This document shows positions 1 through 8,722 of a DNA stretch of 64,000 nucleotides, piece after piece; within the stretch, counting starts at the first letter, position 1; each line of letters begins with the position of its first letter. The translations under genes were made by a program, and so were the position numbers. The notes under the pieces were generated by a model. The model did no database searches. It worked only from the letters and a program-made list of their open reading frames with translations, and was not told the DNA's origin. The stretch is taken from NCBI GenBank assembly GCA_016191225.1, contig JACPPC010000022.1, positions 186,001 through 250,000 of the forward strand. Reading direction: 5' to 3'. This DNA comes from Gemmatimonadota bacterium. GTDB lineage: Bacteria; Gemmatimonadota; Gemmatimonadetes; Gemmatimonadales; Gemmatimonadaceae.

Positions 1-437
1 GGCAGAAGCTCCCCTGCTACGATCGCGCGGCGGGGTTCGCGCCGGCGGCGGGCGTGGCCCGGGGAGGCTACGTGCTCAAGGATGCCGAGGGAGGCGCGCC
101 GCAGGTGGTGATCCTGTCGAGCGGGAGCGAGGTCGCGATCGCGGTGGAGGCGCAGAAGCAGCTCGCCGCCAAGGGCGTTCGCGCCCGGGTGGTGAGCATG
201 GCGAGCATGGAGCTGTTTGCGGCGCAGGACCGGGCGTACCGCGACAGGGTGCTGCCGGCCGGCGTGAAGCGCGTGGCGGTGGAGGCGGCGCACCCGATGA
301 GCTGGTACAGGTGGGTGGGCGACGGCGGCGAGATCGTGGGGATCGAGCGGTTCGGGGCGAGCGCGCCGTTCCAGGAGATCTACAAGCAGCTGGGGATCAC
401 GGCGGAACGGGTGGTCGAGAGCGCGTCGTCATCCTGA
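1..437 (+). CDS. tkt: Transketolase, C-terminal part (cut by window start)
   Basis: Only the last ~145 codons are present (frame begins at base 3). They match the C-terminal domain of transketolase, the thiamine-diphosphate enzyme of the non-oxidative pentose phosphate pathway. Visible are the strand-helix pattern around 'VVILSSGSEVAIAVEA' and the C-terminal motif 'GIERFGASAPFQEIYKQLGI', which carries the RFGASAP segment of the family. The pyrophosphate-binding domains lie outside the window. The stop codon TGA at 435-437 lies inside the first copy of a dispersed repeat (CCTGAGC), so the last residues (ASSS) are encoded by repeat sequence. A strong hairpin follows at 531-560. Confidence 0.93.
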   Translation, partial: QKLPCYDRAAGFAPAAGVARGGYVLKDAEGGAPQVVILSSGSEVAIAVEAQKQLAAKGVRARVVSMASMELFAAQDRAYRDRVLPAGVKRVAVEAAHPMSWYRWVGDGGEIVGIERFGASAPFQEIYKQLGITAERVVESASSS

Positions 438-521
438 GCGCGTCGTCATCCTGAGCGCAGCGAGGGATCTGCCTTTGCAGTTCAACCCCACAAGCAGGCC
501 CTTCGCTTCGCTCAGGGCGAC
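424..521. repeat. Dispersed short repeat cluster (two direct copies, one inverted)
   Basis: Two adjacent copies of a GTCATCCTGAGCGNAGCGA-type unit begin near 426 and 443; an inverted copy (CCTTCGCTTCGCTCAGGG) sits at 500-517. The same unit recurs at 8739-8761, 15127-15335 and 21380-21440. It lies at gene ends and between convergent genes. The function is unknown. Short inverted arms suggest a small mobile or structural repeat. Confidence 0.8.
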
Positions 522-530
522 AAGACGAAC

Positions 531-560
531 GGGCCGGCAGCCCCCGGAGGCTGCCGGCCC
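531..560. terminator. Bidirectional hairpin between tkt and the lipoprotein gene
   Basis: A perfect 12-bp inverted repeat, GGCCGGCAGCC-type arms at 531-542 and 549-560, encloses a 6-base loop. It sits between the convergent ends of the transketolase gene and the minus-strand lipoprotein gene. No long T tract follows, so it is a GC-rich terminator-like hairpin rather than a textbook one. Confidence 0.6.
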
Positions 561-604
561 GTCGTCCGCCCGCCGCGCCGTGGCGCGCCTGGCTTCCTTC
601 CCCG

Positions 605-1042
605 CTACTTCGTCCGCTTGCCCGCCATCGAGCCCGACTGGCCGGCCAGCTCCCAGTTGCCGGTGAAGTTCACCCCGGTGAAGGCGAGGCTCACCGTCAC
701 CGCGCCGTTCGGCGTGTCAGCGACCAGCTTCATCAGCTGGCCATCCACGGTCACCGAGGTGATCGGCATTTCGGGAAGGACGTCGCTCGCGATCTTGCCG
801 CTGTACGCCCCCGGGCTGCCCGCGATGCTGAGCGTGCCCTTCATCGGGCTTCCGTTCACCTCGGTGGCGAACTCGAACGAGCCAACCGGGTTGACCGGCG
901 CCGGTGCCGCGGGGCCGGCGACCCTGGCCGGAGCCGCGGCCGGTGCGGCCTGGGCTGGCGCGGGAGCCGCGGCTGGCGCGCCCGATCCGCCCGACGCGCA
1001 GGCGGTGAGGGTGGCGGCGGCGACGATGAGCGAGCGCAGCAT
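605..1042 (-). CDS. Small Ala/Pro-rich lipoprotein, function unknown
   Basis: The 145-aa product begins with a lipoprotein signal peptide (MLRSLIVAAATLTACASGG, lipobox LTAC with Cys15), followed by an Ala/Pro-rich linker to about residue 52. The C-terminal domain of ~90 residues is predicted beta-rich ('GSFEFATEVNGSPMKGTLSI', 'GVNFTGNWELAGQSGSM') and resembles small beta-structured domains that many bacteria place in secreted hydrolases. It is presumably anchored in the outer or cytoplasmic membrane. An in-frame ATG at 1114 has a good AGGAG ribosome-binding site, but starting there would put 24 hydrophilic residues before the signal peptide. The specific function is unknown. Confidence 0.75.
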   Translation of the reverse strand: MLRSLIVAAATLTACASGGSGAPAAAPAPAQAAPAAAPARVAGPAAPAPVNPVGSFEFATEVNGSPMKGTLSIAGSPGAYSGKIASDVLPEMPITSVTVDGQLMKLVADTPNGAVTVSLAFTGVNFTGNWELAGQSGSMAGKRTK

Positions 1043-1255
1043 GAGCGTGGAATCCTCGGGACGATGGCGATCGTGTGGCGTGCAACGGACAGGTGCGACC
1101 GTGGACCCCTTCATGCTAGCCACTCCTGGTGCGCAACGAAAGAGCATGCGAGAGATGACACCGTGCTCGGCCATCGGTAGTTTTCCCTGTTCGGCGATGG
1201 CGCGCGGCGTGCGCGCGGCGCCGGCCGCACTTCCCGCATCCCAGACGCCGCCCTC

Positions 1256-3388
1256 GTGAACGCACCGCTCCCGCCGCGCCTCGCCGGCCTCGCGCAGATC
1301 GCGCGCAACCTCTCGTGGAGCTGGCACCGCGACGCCCGGGCCCTCTATCGCGGCATCGACGAGCGCCTCTGGCACGCCGTCAAGCACAACCCGCTGCGCT
1401 TCCTGCGCGAGGTGTCGGCCGAGCGGCTCGAGGCCGCCGCCGGTGACCAGCGCGTGGTCGACCGTTACGCGGAGATCATGCGCTGGTCGCGGCACGAGCA
1501 GACGACGCAGGGCACCTGGTTCGCCAAGGCGTGGCCCGAGCTGCGCGGAAAGACGATCGCCTACTTTTGCGCCGAGTTCGGGCTGCACGCCTCGGTGCCG
1601 ATCTACTCGGGGGGCCTCGGCATCCTCGCCGGCGACCACTGCAAGGCGGCCTCCGACCTCGGCGTTCCCCTCGTCGGCGTCGGCATCCTCTACCGCAACG
1701 GCTACTTCGACCAGGGGATCAACGCCGACGGCCGCCAGCAGGACACCGATGAGCGCTACGACATCTCGCTCACGCCGATCACCCCGCTCACCGGCCCGGG
1801 GGGCGTGCCGTACCTCGCCACCGTGCCCTGCTTCGGGCGCGACGTGCGCATTCGCGCCTGGCGGCTCGACGTGGGCCGGGTGCCGATCTACCTGCTCGAC
1901 ACCGACATCGAGGAGAACCACGCCGACGACCGGCCGCTGCTGAGCAAGCTCTACGCCGGCGGCCCAGCCCTCCGCCTGCGGCAGGAGTGGCTGCTGGGCG
2001 TGGGCGGCGTGCGCGTGCTGCGGGCCCTCGACCTGCAGCCCTCGGCCTGGCACGCCAACGAGGGGCACGCCGCCTTCATGCTCGTGGAGCGGGTGCGCGA
2101 GTTCGTGGCCGCCGGCGTGCCCTACGACGAGGCGGTGAGCCGCGTGCGCGGCTCGAGCTCGTTCACCACCCACACCCCCGTCCCCGCGGGACATGACATG
2201 TTCGGCCAGGCCCAGGTGGCCGAGTGCTCGGGCCCGGTGTGGGAGGAGATGGGGATCACCCGTGAGCAGTTCTTCGAGATGGGCCACCACCCCGTGGTCG
2301 ACTCGGGCACCTTCCACATGACCGCGGCGGCGATCCGGCTGTCGCAGCGCGTGAACGGCGTCTCGCGCCGCCATGGCGTCGTGACGCGCGAGCTGTGGAC
2401 GTCGCTCTGGCCCGGCCGCGCCGTGGACGAGGTGCCGATCGGCCACGTGACCAACGGCGTGCACCTCGCGACCTGGATGGCCAACCAGGTCATGCACATC
2501 TTCGACGAGTATCTCGGCGCGAACTGGGGCAACCAGCTCGATGACCCGAAGATGTGGGACAAGATCATGGACGCCGACGACGCGACGCTCTGGCACGCGC
2601 ACGTCAACCTCAAGGGCGTCCTGCTCAACCTGATCCGCGAGGAGGCGCGGCGGGCCTTCGTCGGGCGCTCCCTCGAGGCACTCCAGATCGTCGGCGCCGG
2701 CGTGATGCTCGACCCCAACATCCTCACCATCGGCTTCGCCCGCCGGTTCGCCACGTACAAGCGCGCGTCGCTGATCTTCCGCGATCCCGACCGGCTGCAC
2801 GCCCTCCTCACCAACGCCGCCGCCCCGGTGCAGATCGTCTTCGCCGGCAAGGCGCACCCCGCCGACAACCCCGGCAAGGACATCCTGCAGCAGGTGTACC
2901 AGTACACCCGCGACCCGCGGTTCGAGGGACGCGTGGCGTTCGTCGAGGACTACGACATGCACCTCTCCCACCTCCTCGTGCAGGGGGTGGACCTCTGGAT
3001 GAACCTCCCCAAGGTCCCCATGGAGGCGTCCGGCACGAGCGGCATGAAGGCCGCCCTGAACGGCGTGCCGCAGCTCGGCACGATCGACGGGTGGTGGGAG
3101 GAGGGGTACGACGGCACCAACGGCTGGGCGATCGGCGAGGCCGGCGTGGTGGACGACGACGAGGTCACCGCCGACCGGCTCTACACCCTGCTCGAGACCG
3201 AGGTCGTGCCGCGCTTCTACGCGCGCGACGAGCATGCCCTGCCTCGCGAGTGGATCACGACGATGAAGCGCGCCATTCGCGAGGCGGGCATGCACTTCAC
3301 CGCCCACCGCATGGTGCGGGACTACGCCAGGGATTTCTACGTGCCGTCGATCCTCGGCGGCACCCCCGACGACCCGCCCACCGGATGA
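1256..3388 (+). CDS. glgP: Alpha-glucan phosphorylase (GT35)
   Basis: A 710-aa enzyme that phosphorolyses alpha-1,4-glucans to glucose-1-phosphate. The first ~80 residues match the DUF3417 N-terminal domain ('NLSWSWHRDARALYRGID'). The GT35 core follows with 'YFCAEFGLHASVPIYSGGLG' and the pyridoxal-phosphate motif 'EASGTSGMKAALNG', whose Lys is about residue 598. The length fits the short phosphorylase subfamily found in bacteria and archaea with GH57 enzymes. The start is GTG. It is the first gene of a five-gene operon; its TGA overlaps the next ATG (ATGA at 3385-3388). The cluster implies glycogen turnover. Confidence 0.95.
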   Translation: MNAPLPPRLAGLAQIARNLSWSWHRDARALYRGIDERLWHAVKHNPLRFLREVSAERLEAAAGDQRVVDRYAEIMRWSRHEQTTQGTWFAKAWPELRGKTIAYFCAEFGLHASVPIYSGGLGILAGDHCKAASDLGVPLVGVGILYRNGYFDQGINADGRQQDTDERYDISLTPITPLTGPGGVPYLATVPCFGRDVRIRAWRLDVGRVPIYLLDTDIEENHADDRPLLSKLYAGGPALRLRQEWLLGVGGVRVLRALDLQPSAWHANEGHAAFMLVERVREFVAAGVPYDEAVSRVRGSSSFTTHTPVPAGHDMFGQAQVAECSGPVWEEMGITREQFFEMGHHPVVDSGTFHMTAAAIRLSQRVNGVSRRHGVVTRELWTSLWPGRAVDEVPIGHVTNGVHLATWMANQVMHIFDEYLGANWGNQLDDPKMWDKIMDADDATLWHAHVNLKGVLLNLIREEARRAFVGRSLEALQIVGAGVMLDPNILTIGFARRFATYKRASLIFRDPDRLHALLTNAAAPVQIVFAGKAHPADNPGKDILQQVYQYTRDPRFEGRVAFVEDYDMHLSHLLVQGVDLWMNLPKVPMEASGTSGMKAALNGVPQLGTIDGWWEEGYDGTNGWAIGEAGVVDDDEVTADRLYTLLETEVVPRFYARDEHALPREWITTMKRAIREAGMHFTAHRMVRDYARDFYVPSILGGTPDDPPTG

Positions 3389-4965
3389 CGGCGCGCAAGC
3401 AGTCCGCATCCGCGCGCCCGCCACGCTCCAAGGCGGGTGGGCGGAGTGCGGTCGCGTCGCCGCGCCCGCCAAAGGCCGCCGCCGCGAAGCGCCCCGAGGT
3501 GTCGCCGCTGCAGCACGACGGGCGCGCCGTCACGATCGTGCACGTGAGCGCCGAGTGCGCGCCGTGGGCACAGGAGGGCGCGCTCGGCCAGGCCGTGCAC
3601 GAGCTCGCCGAAGCACAGGCTGCCGGCGGGCGCCCCGTGCTCGTGATCGCCCCCGCCTACCACGGCGTGCGCGAGGAGCACCCGGAGCTCGTGCCCGTGG
3701 GCGAGCCGTTCGAGGTGCCGCTCGGCGACCGACACGAGGTCGTGGCCCTGCTGGGCGAGCTCGCACCCAGTCCCGGCGCGCCGTGGGCGCTGTTCGTCGA
3801 CCACCGGCCGAGCTTCGACCGCGTGGGGATTTACGGCGACGCGAGCGGGAGCTACGACGACAACCCGCAGCGCTTCGCCCTCTTTGCCAAGGCCGCCGTG
3901 CAAGCCGCCCTGCGGCTCGTCGAGGGGCCGGTGGTCGTGCACGCCCACGACTGGCACGCCGCCCTCACCCTCGTCTACCTCCGCACCGACGAGACGCTGG
4001 CCGGCGCCGCGCGCGCCGGCGCCCTGCTCACCGTGCATGACGCCACCTACCAGGGGCACGCGGCGCCGGAGCTGATGGCCGCCCTCGGCCTCCCCGCGCG
4101 GCTCTTCAATCACCACCAGCTCGAATGGTACGGCCGCGTGAACCTGCTCAAGGGCGGGCTCGCCTTTGCCGACGTCGCCGTCGCGCCCAGCCGCTCGCAC
4201 GCCGGCGAGCTGCGCACCGCGGTGGGCGGCTTTGGCCTGCACGGGATCTTCGCCCGGCTCGGCGCCGACCTGCGCGGCATCGACGACGGCCTCGACCCCG
4301 CACGCTGGAACCCGGCCGCCGACGCGGCGCTCACGTCGCCGTTCACCGACCTCGCGTCGCGCGCCAGGAACAAGGCCGCGCTCCAGCGCGCGGCCAGGCT
4401 GCCGGCGCGGGCCAGGACGCCGCTGATCGTGGTGCCGGGGCCCCACACCCGGCGCAGCGGCGCCGCGCTCGCCGTCACAAGCAGCGTGATCCGCGCCGGC
4501 GCGGCGCAGGTCGTCTTCACCGGCCCCGCGGAAGGGTGGGCCCGCGAGGAGATTTCGTCGCTCGCGGCGTCGAATCCCGGGCGCGTTGGCGCCCTCCCCG
4601 ACGCCAGCGAGCGACTGCTGCGCCGCGCCCTCGCCGGCGCCGACGTGGTGGTGCTCCCCGCGCTGTACGAGCCGAGCACGGCGCCGGCGCTGCGTGCCGT
4701 CCGCTACGGCGCCGTGGTGGTGGGGCGCGACACCGGCGGCATTGGCGACGCGTTGCGCAACCATCCGCACGCCATCCTGTTCGACGACTCCAGCCCCGCC
4801 GCCCTCGACACGGCGCTCTCCGCCGCGCTCGCCTTCGCCGGCGATCGCAAGGCCGCCGCCGCGCGCCTTGCCGCCGCGCTGGCCATCGACACCAGTTGGG
4901 ACTCAGCCGTCGCGCGGTACGACGACGCCTGCCGTCATGCGCTCGCCGTGCGGGGCGTCGCATGA
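3385..4965 (+). CDS. Glycogen-synthase-like GT5 protein with degenerate ligand-binding motifs
   Basis: The 526-aa product begins with a basic Ala/Pro-rich tail (about 45 residues), followed by a GT5 starch-synthase fold: 'HAHDWHAALTLVYL', 'LTVHDATYQGHAA', 'NLLKGGLAFADVAVAPS', 'GIDDGLDPARWNPAAD' and 'YEPSTAPALRAVRYG'. The N-terminal KTGGL motif that binds ADP-glucose reads QEGAL (residues 63-67). The segment normally carrying the phosphate-binding Arg and Lys (SRLTSQKG in E. coli) reads 'PGPHTRRSG'. The Glu of the C-terminal motif is kept, but the second Glu of E-x7-E is gone. It may be inactive, have altered specificity or be a scaffold. Start and stop are 4-base overlaps with neighbours. Confidence 0.8.
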   Translation: MTARKQSASARPPRSKAGGRSAVASPRPPKAAAAKRPEVSPLQHDGRAVTIVHVSAECAPWAQEGALGQAVHELAEAQAAGGRPVLVIAPAYHGVREEHPELVPVGEPFEVPLGDRHEVVALLGELAPSPGAPWALFVDHRPSFDRVGIYGDASGSYDDNPQRFALFAKAAVQAALRLVEGPVVVHAHDWHAALTLVYLRTDETLAGAARAGALLTVHDATYQGHAAPELMAALGLPARLFNHHQLEWYGRVNLLKGGLAFADVAVAPSRSHAGELRTAVGGFGLHGIFARLGADLRGIDDGLDPARWNPAADAALTSPFTDLASRARNKAALQRAARLPARARTPLIVVPGPHTRRSGAALAVTSSVIRAGAAQVVFTGPAEGWAREEISSLAASNPGRVGALPDASERLLRRALAGADVVVLPALYEPSTAPALRAVRYGAVVVGRDTGGIGDALRNHPHAILFDDSSPAALDTALSAALAFAGDRKAAAARLAAALAIDTSWDSAVARYDDACRHALAVRGVA

Positions 4966-6668
4966 GTGCCGGCATGGACTTCGTGCTCGTGCTGCACAGC
5001 CACCTGCCGTACGTGCTCAACCACGGGCGGTGGCCGCACGGCAGCGACTGGGTCTGCGAGGCCGCGCTCGACACCTACCTGCCGCTTCTCGACACGCTGC
5101 GGTCACTCGAGGCCGACGGTGTAAACGCCCCGGTCACCTTCGGCATCACGCCGATCCTCGCCGTGCAGCTCGCCAGCCCCGTCTTCCGCAAGGAGCTCGA
5201 GGCCTTCCTCGACCAGCGCATCACCGCCTGCATCGAGTGCGAGGGCTCCCTCCCCGGCACCGCCGACGCGGGGCTGATCACCAACACCCGCTGGTGGCAC
5301 GAGCACTACATGCGGCTGCTGGGGATCTGGCAGTCGATTGATGGCGACATCGTGTCCGCCGTTCGGCGCTTCGAGGAGAACGGCCGCCTCGAGCTCACCA
5401 CGTCGGCCGCGACGCACGGCTTCCTCCCCCTCCTCGCCCGCGACGAGAGCATTCGCCTGCAGCTCGTGGCCGGCCGCATGGAGCACGAGCGGCTCTTCGG
5501 CAAGCGCGCCCGTGGCCTCTGGCTCCCCGAGTGCGCCTACCGCCCGCGCGGCACCTGGAAGCCCCTCCCGGTCGCGCCGGGCAACGGCGCGATTCGCGCC
5601 GGGATCGAGAGCTTCCTCGCCGAGGCCGAGGTGCGGTTCGTGACGATCGACGCCCACCTGGCGCGCGCCGGCGAGTCGCTCGGCCTCTACGGCGAGGTCG
5701 CGACCACGCAGGGGGAGTTGCTGCGCAAGGGCGTGCTGATCGAGAGCGGCCGGCGGCGGCACTCACCCTATCGCACCTACCGCCTCGGCCGCGCCCGTGG
5801 CGCGACCGCCACGCGCGTGCTTGTGCGCGACCCGCGGTCGAGCTTCCGTGTCTGGAGCCGCCACGAAGGGTACCCCGGCGACGGTGCGTACCTGGAGTTC
5901 CACAAGATCCGCTTTCCGGGCGGCCTCAAGCTCTGGCGCGTCACCGACAGCACCGCCGACCTCGGTCAGAAGCTCCCGTACGAGCCCGAGCAGGCGAAGC
6001 AGGCCGTCGCCCGTCACGGCGAGGACTTCGCCACGCTGCTGGGCGCGATCGCCGCGCGTGGCATGGACCCGCTGCGCGAGGTCGTCGTCGCGCCCTTCGA
6101 CACCGAGCTCTTCGGCCACTGGTGGCACGAGGGAGTCGCCTTCCTCGGCGCGCTCTACCGCGCCCTGCCCCGGCACGCGAACGTGCGCGCGGTGACGGCG
6201 TCGCAGCACATCGCCCGGGCGAAATCCGACTCCGGTGTCGCCCTCGCCCCCGGCTCGTGGGGCGCCAATGGCGACTTCAGCATGTGGATGAACCCCGGGG
6301 TCGAGTGGACCTGGGAGCACATCTGGCCGCTGGAGGAGAAGTTCTGGGGGATCGCGCAGGCCGCGCTCGACGATCCGTCGCGGCACGCGGTGCTGGCGCA
6401 GGCGGCGCGGTCGCTCCTGCTGCTGCAGTCGTCGGACTGGCAGTTCATCATCTCCACCGGCGAGGTGGCCGACTACGCCGAGCGGCGCTTCATCCAGCAT
6501 GCCGAGGAGACCGCGCGCCTCCTCGCCGCGCTCCATGATGAGCCCGGCGTCTCGCTGGGCGCCGCCGCCGACCTCGCCGGGCAACTCCGCCAGCGCGACG
6601 ACGTCTTTCCCGGCGTCCTCGATGCCGTGCGCGAGGTGCTGCAGCTCTCCCCCGCCGCGCCCGCATGA
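4962..6668 (+). CDS. GH57 1,4-alpha-glucan branching enzyme
   Basis: The 568-aa product has the GH57 (beta/alpha)7 fold. The N-terminal motif 'VLHSHLPYVLNHGRWPHG' carries the family HxH. The nucleophile is Glu190 in 'GLWLPECAYRPRG' and the likely acid/base is Asp380 in 'APFDTELFGHWWHEG'; both contexts match GH57 branching enzymes such as that of Thermococcus. The enzyme introduces alpha-1,6 branches in glycogen. It supplies the branching activity in this operon, which has no GH13 GlgB. Both ends overlap neighbouring genes by ATGA. An in-frame ATG at 4974 is an alternative start, but the upstream one is coupled to the preceding stop. Confidence 0.92.
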   Translation: MSAGMDFVLVLHSHLPYVLNHGRWPHGSDWVCEAALDTYLPLLDTLRSLEADGVNAPVTFGITPILAVQLASPVFRKELEAFLDQRITACIECEGSLPGTADAGLITNTRWWHEHYMRLLGIWQSIDGDIVSAVRRFEENGRLELTTSAATHGFLPLLARDESIRLQLVAGRMEHERLFGKRARGLWLPECAYRPRGTWKPLPVAPGNGAIRAGIESFLAEAEVRFVTIDAHLARAGESLGLYGEVATTQGELLRKGVLIESGRRRHSPYRTYRLGRARGATATRVLVRDPRSSFRVWSRHEGYPGDGAYLEFHKIRFPGGLKLWRVTDSTADLGQKLPYEPEQAKQAVARHGEDFATLLGAIAARGMDPLREVVVAPFDTELFGHWWHEGVAFLGALYRALPRHANVRAVTASQHIARAKSDSGVALAPGSWGANGDFSMWMNPGVEWTWEHIWPLEEKFWGIAQAALDDPSRHAVLAQAARSLLLLQSSDWQFIISTGEVADYAERRFIQHAEETARLLAALHDEPGVSLGAAADLAGQLRQRDDVFPGVLDAVREVLQLSPAAPA

Positions 6669-8722
6669 CCGCCGCCGCCATGCGGTCGGTGGTGATGCAC
6701 GGGCACTTCTACCAGCCGCCGCGCGAGGACCCCTGGCTCGAGGTGGTGGAACGCGAGCTCAACGCCGCTCCCGCCCACGACTGGAACGAACGCATCGACG
6801 GCGAGTGCTACGCGCCCATGGCCGCGGCACGGTTGCTCGCGCCCGGCGGTCGCATCGCCCGCATGGTGAACCTGTACGAGGCGCTCAGCTTCGACGCCGG
6901 CTCCACCCTGCTCGAGTGGATGGAGCGCTCCGCGCCCGCCACCTATCGCGCGATCCTCGCTGCCGACGCCGCCAGCGCGGCCCGGCTCGGCGGCCACGGC
7001 AACGCCATGGCCGCGCCGTACCACCACGTCATCCTCCCACTCGCGTCGCGTCGCGACAAGCTCGTCGAGCTGCGCTGGGGGCTGGCCGACTTCCGGCGCC
7101 GGTTCGGCCGCGACGCCGAGGGGTGCTGGCTCCCCGAGACGGCGGTGGATGAGGAGACGCTCGAGATGCTCGCCGTGCTCGGCGTGAAGTTCACCGTGCT
7201 CGCACCGCACCAAGTGACGAAGCCGACCGTCGACGGGATGCCGCTCAGGTTCGACGCCGGCGGCGGTCGCACGGTGGCGTTGTTCACCTACGACGGCCAG
7301 CTCGCGCGCGACGTCGCCTTTGGCCAGCTCACCCGCGACGGTGCCGCACTGGCGGCGCGACTGGCCGGCGAGGCGCATGAGGCGGCGGCGGCCAAGCGCA
7401 CCGGCGCGGCGAGTTGCAGCTCGTTCGCCGTGGACGGCGAGACTTTCGGCCACCACCATCGCTTTGGCGAGATGGCCCTCGCCCGCGCGGTGGACATCCT
7501 CGCCCGGCGCACCGACGTGCGCGTCGAGAACTTCGCCTCGGTCCTCGCGCGGCATGCGCCAACGCGCGCGGCGGAACTGGTCTCGCCATCGAGCTGGAGC
7601 TGCACCCACGGCGTCGAACGGTGGCGTTCCGACTGCGGCTGCGCCGCCGCACCGGAAAAGGGCTGGTCGCAGGCTTGGCGCGCGCCCCTGCGCGAGGCGA
7701 TCGAGTGGCTGGCCGGCGAGCTGCGCGCGCGCTGGGCGCGCGAGGCGCCGCAGGTCTTCGTCGACCCCGACGCGGCCCTCGACGGCTACGGCGTCGTGGT
7801 CGCCGGCGACGGCGCCAGCCTCGCCGCCTATGCGCAGTCGGTCGCGCGCGCCGACGGCGCGCCCGAGACCCCCGCCCGCGCCCGACGCCTGCTCGAGCGC
7901 GAGCGTGCCACGTTGCGCACCTTCACCTCGTGCGCCTGGTTCTTCGACGATGTGGCGGGGCTCGAGCCCCGGCAGGTGCTGCGCTACGCCGCCCGCGCCA
8001 TCGAGCTCGCCGACGACGATGGCACACTGCGCGCGGGCCTCCTGCGGCGCCTCGAGGCTGCGACGAGCAACGACCCCGACGAGGGGACCGCCGCCGACGT
8101 CTTCCGGCGCCACGTCGAGCCCGCGGTGCCAGCCCCCATTCGCGTCGCCGCCGGATGGGCCGCAAGCAGCGCCCTCTGCGCCACCGTGAGCGACGACGCC
8201 CGCACCACCTACGACGTGCGCGAGGTCGGCGGCGCCCTCGAGCTCACCCACCGCCGCACCGGCACCGTACACCTTGCCCGCTGCGAGGTGCGCCGCAACG
8301 AGGACGGCGACATCAGCACCGACGTCTGGCTCGACGGCGCCGACACGCCGGCCGCCGTGCCGCGCGAGCGCTTCACCGAGGGGCACGACGCCGCCGTGGT
8401 CGCCGAGCTCGTGGACGAGGATGTGCACGAACTGCTGGCTGGCTACCGCGACCGCCTCCGCGCCGGCGGGCCGCTGGGCGCCCTCGCGGGCGAGGCGCTC
8501 GTGCACGTCATCAACGAGATCCCCCGCGCCGCTGGCGGCGACGCCCGCGCCGAGCTTGTGCACCGCGCCCGGCGGCTGCTGCGGCTCACCACGCACATGG
8601 GGCAGCCGGCGCCGTACGCGGCCATCGTGGCGCTCGTGGCCGCACGCGACGCGCTTGGCGCGAGGGACGCGGCGGCGCTCGGCCCCCTGGCGGATACGCT
8701 CGGGGTGGAGGTCGCGCCGTGA
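6665..8722 (+). CDS. GH57-type glycoside hydrolase with DUF3536 domain
   Basis: This 685-aa protein begins with a GH57 catalytic domain ('SVVMHGHFYQPPREDPWLE', with HxH and the QPPR motif). The putative nucleophile is Glu158 in 'GCWLPETAVDEETL' and the acid is Asp257 in 'SFAVDGETFGHHH'. The C-terminal half matches DUF3536, a domain found only with such GH57 proteins. The exact substrate is not established for the family; an alpha-glucan is expected from the operon. Overlaps are ATGA with the branching enzyme and GTGA with the next gene. Confidence 0.85.
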   Translation: MTAAAMRSVVMHGHFYQPPREDPWLEVVERELNAAPAHDWNERIDGECYAPMAAARLLAPGGRIARMVNLYEALSFDAGSTLLEWMERSAPATYRAILAADAASAARLGGHGNAMAAPYHHVILPLASRRDKLVELRWGLADFRRRFGRDAEGCWLPETAVDEETLEMLAVLGVKFTVLAPHQVTKPTVDGMPLRFDAGGGRTVALFTYDGQLARDVAFGQLTRDGAALAARLAGEAHEAAAAKRTGAASCSSFAVDGETFGHHHRFGEMALARAVDILARRTDVRVENFASVLARHAPTRAAELVSPSSWSCTHGVERWRSDCGCAAAPEKGWSQAWRAPLREAIEWLAGELRARWAREAPQVFVDPDAALDGYGVVVAGDGASLAAYAQSVARADGAPETPARARRLLERERATLRTFTSCAWFFDDVAGLEPRQVLRYAARAIELADDDGTLRAGLLRRLEAATSNDPDEGTAADVFRRHVEPAVPAPIRVAAGWAASSALCATVSDDARTTYDVREVGGALELTHRRTGTVHLARCEVRRNEDGDISTDVWLDGADTPAAVPRERFTEGHDAAVVAELVDEDVHELLAGYRDRLRAGGPLGALAGEALVHVINEIPRAAGGDARAELVHRARRLLRLTTHMGQPAPYAAIVALVAARDALGARDAAALGPLADTLGVEVAP

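Noticed and set aside
605-3472. Long minus-strand frame opposite the phosphorylase gene (955 codons)
   Set aside because: Only its last 145 codons (the lipoprotein) look like protein; the rest is low-complexity His/Arg/Val-rich antisense of glgP, a GC-rich codon artefact.
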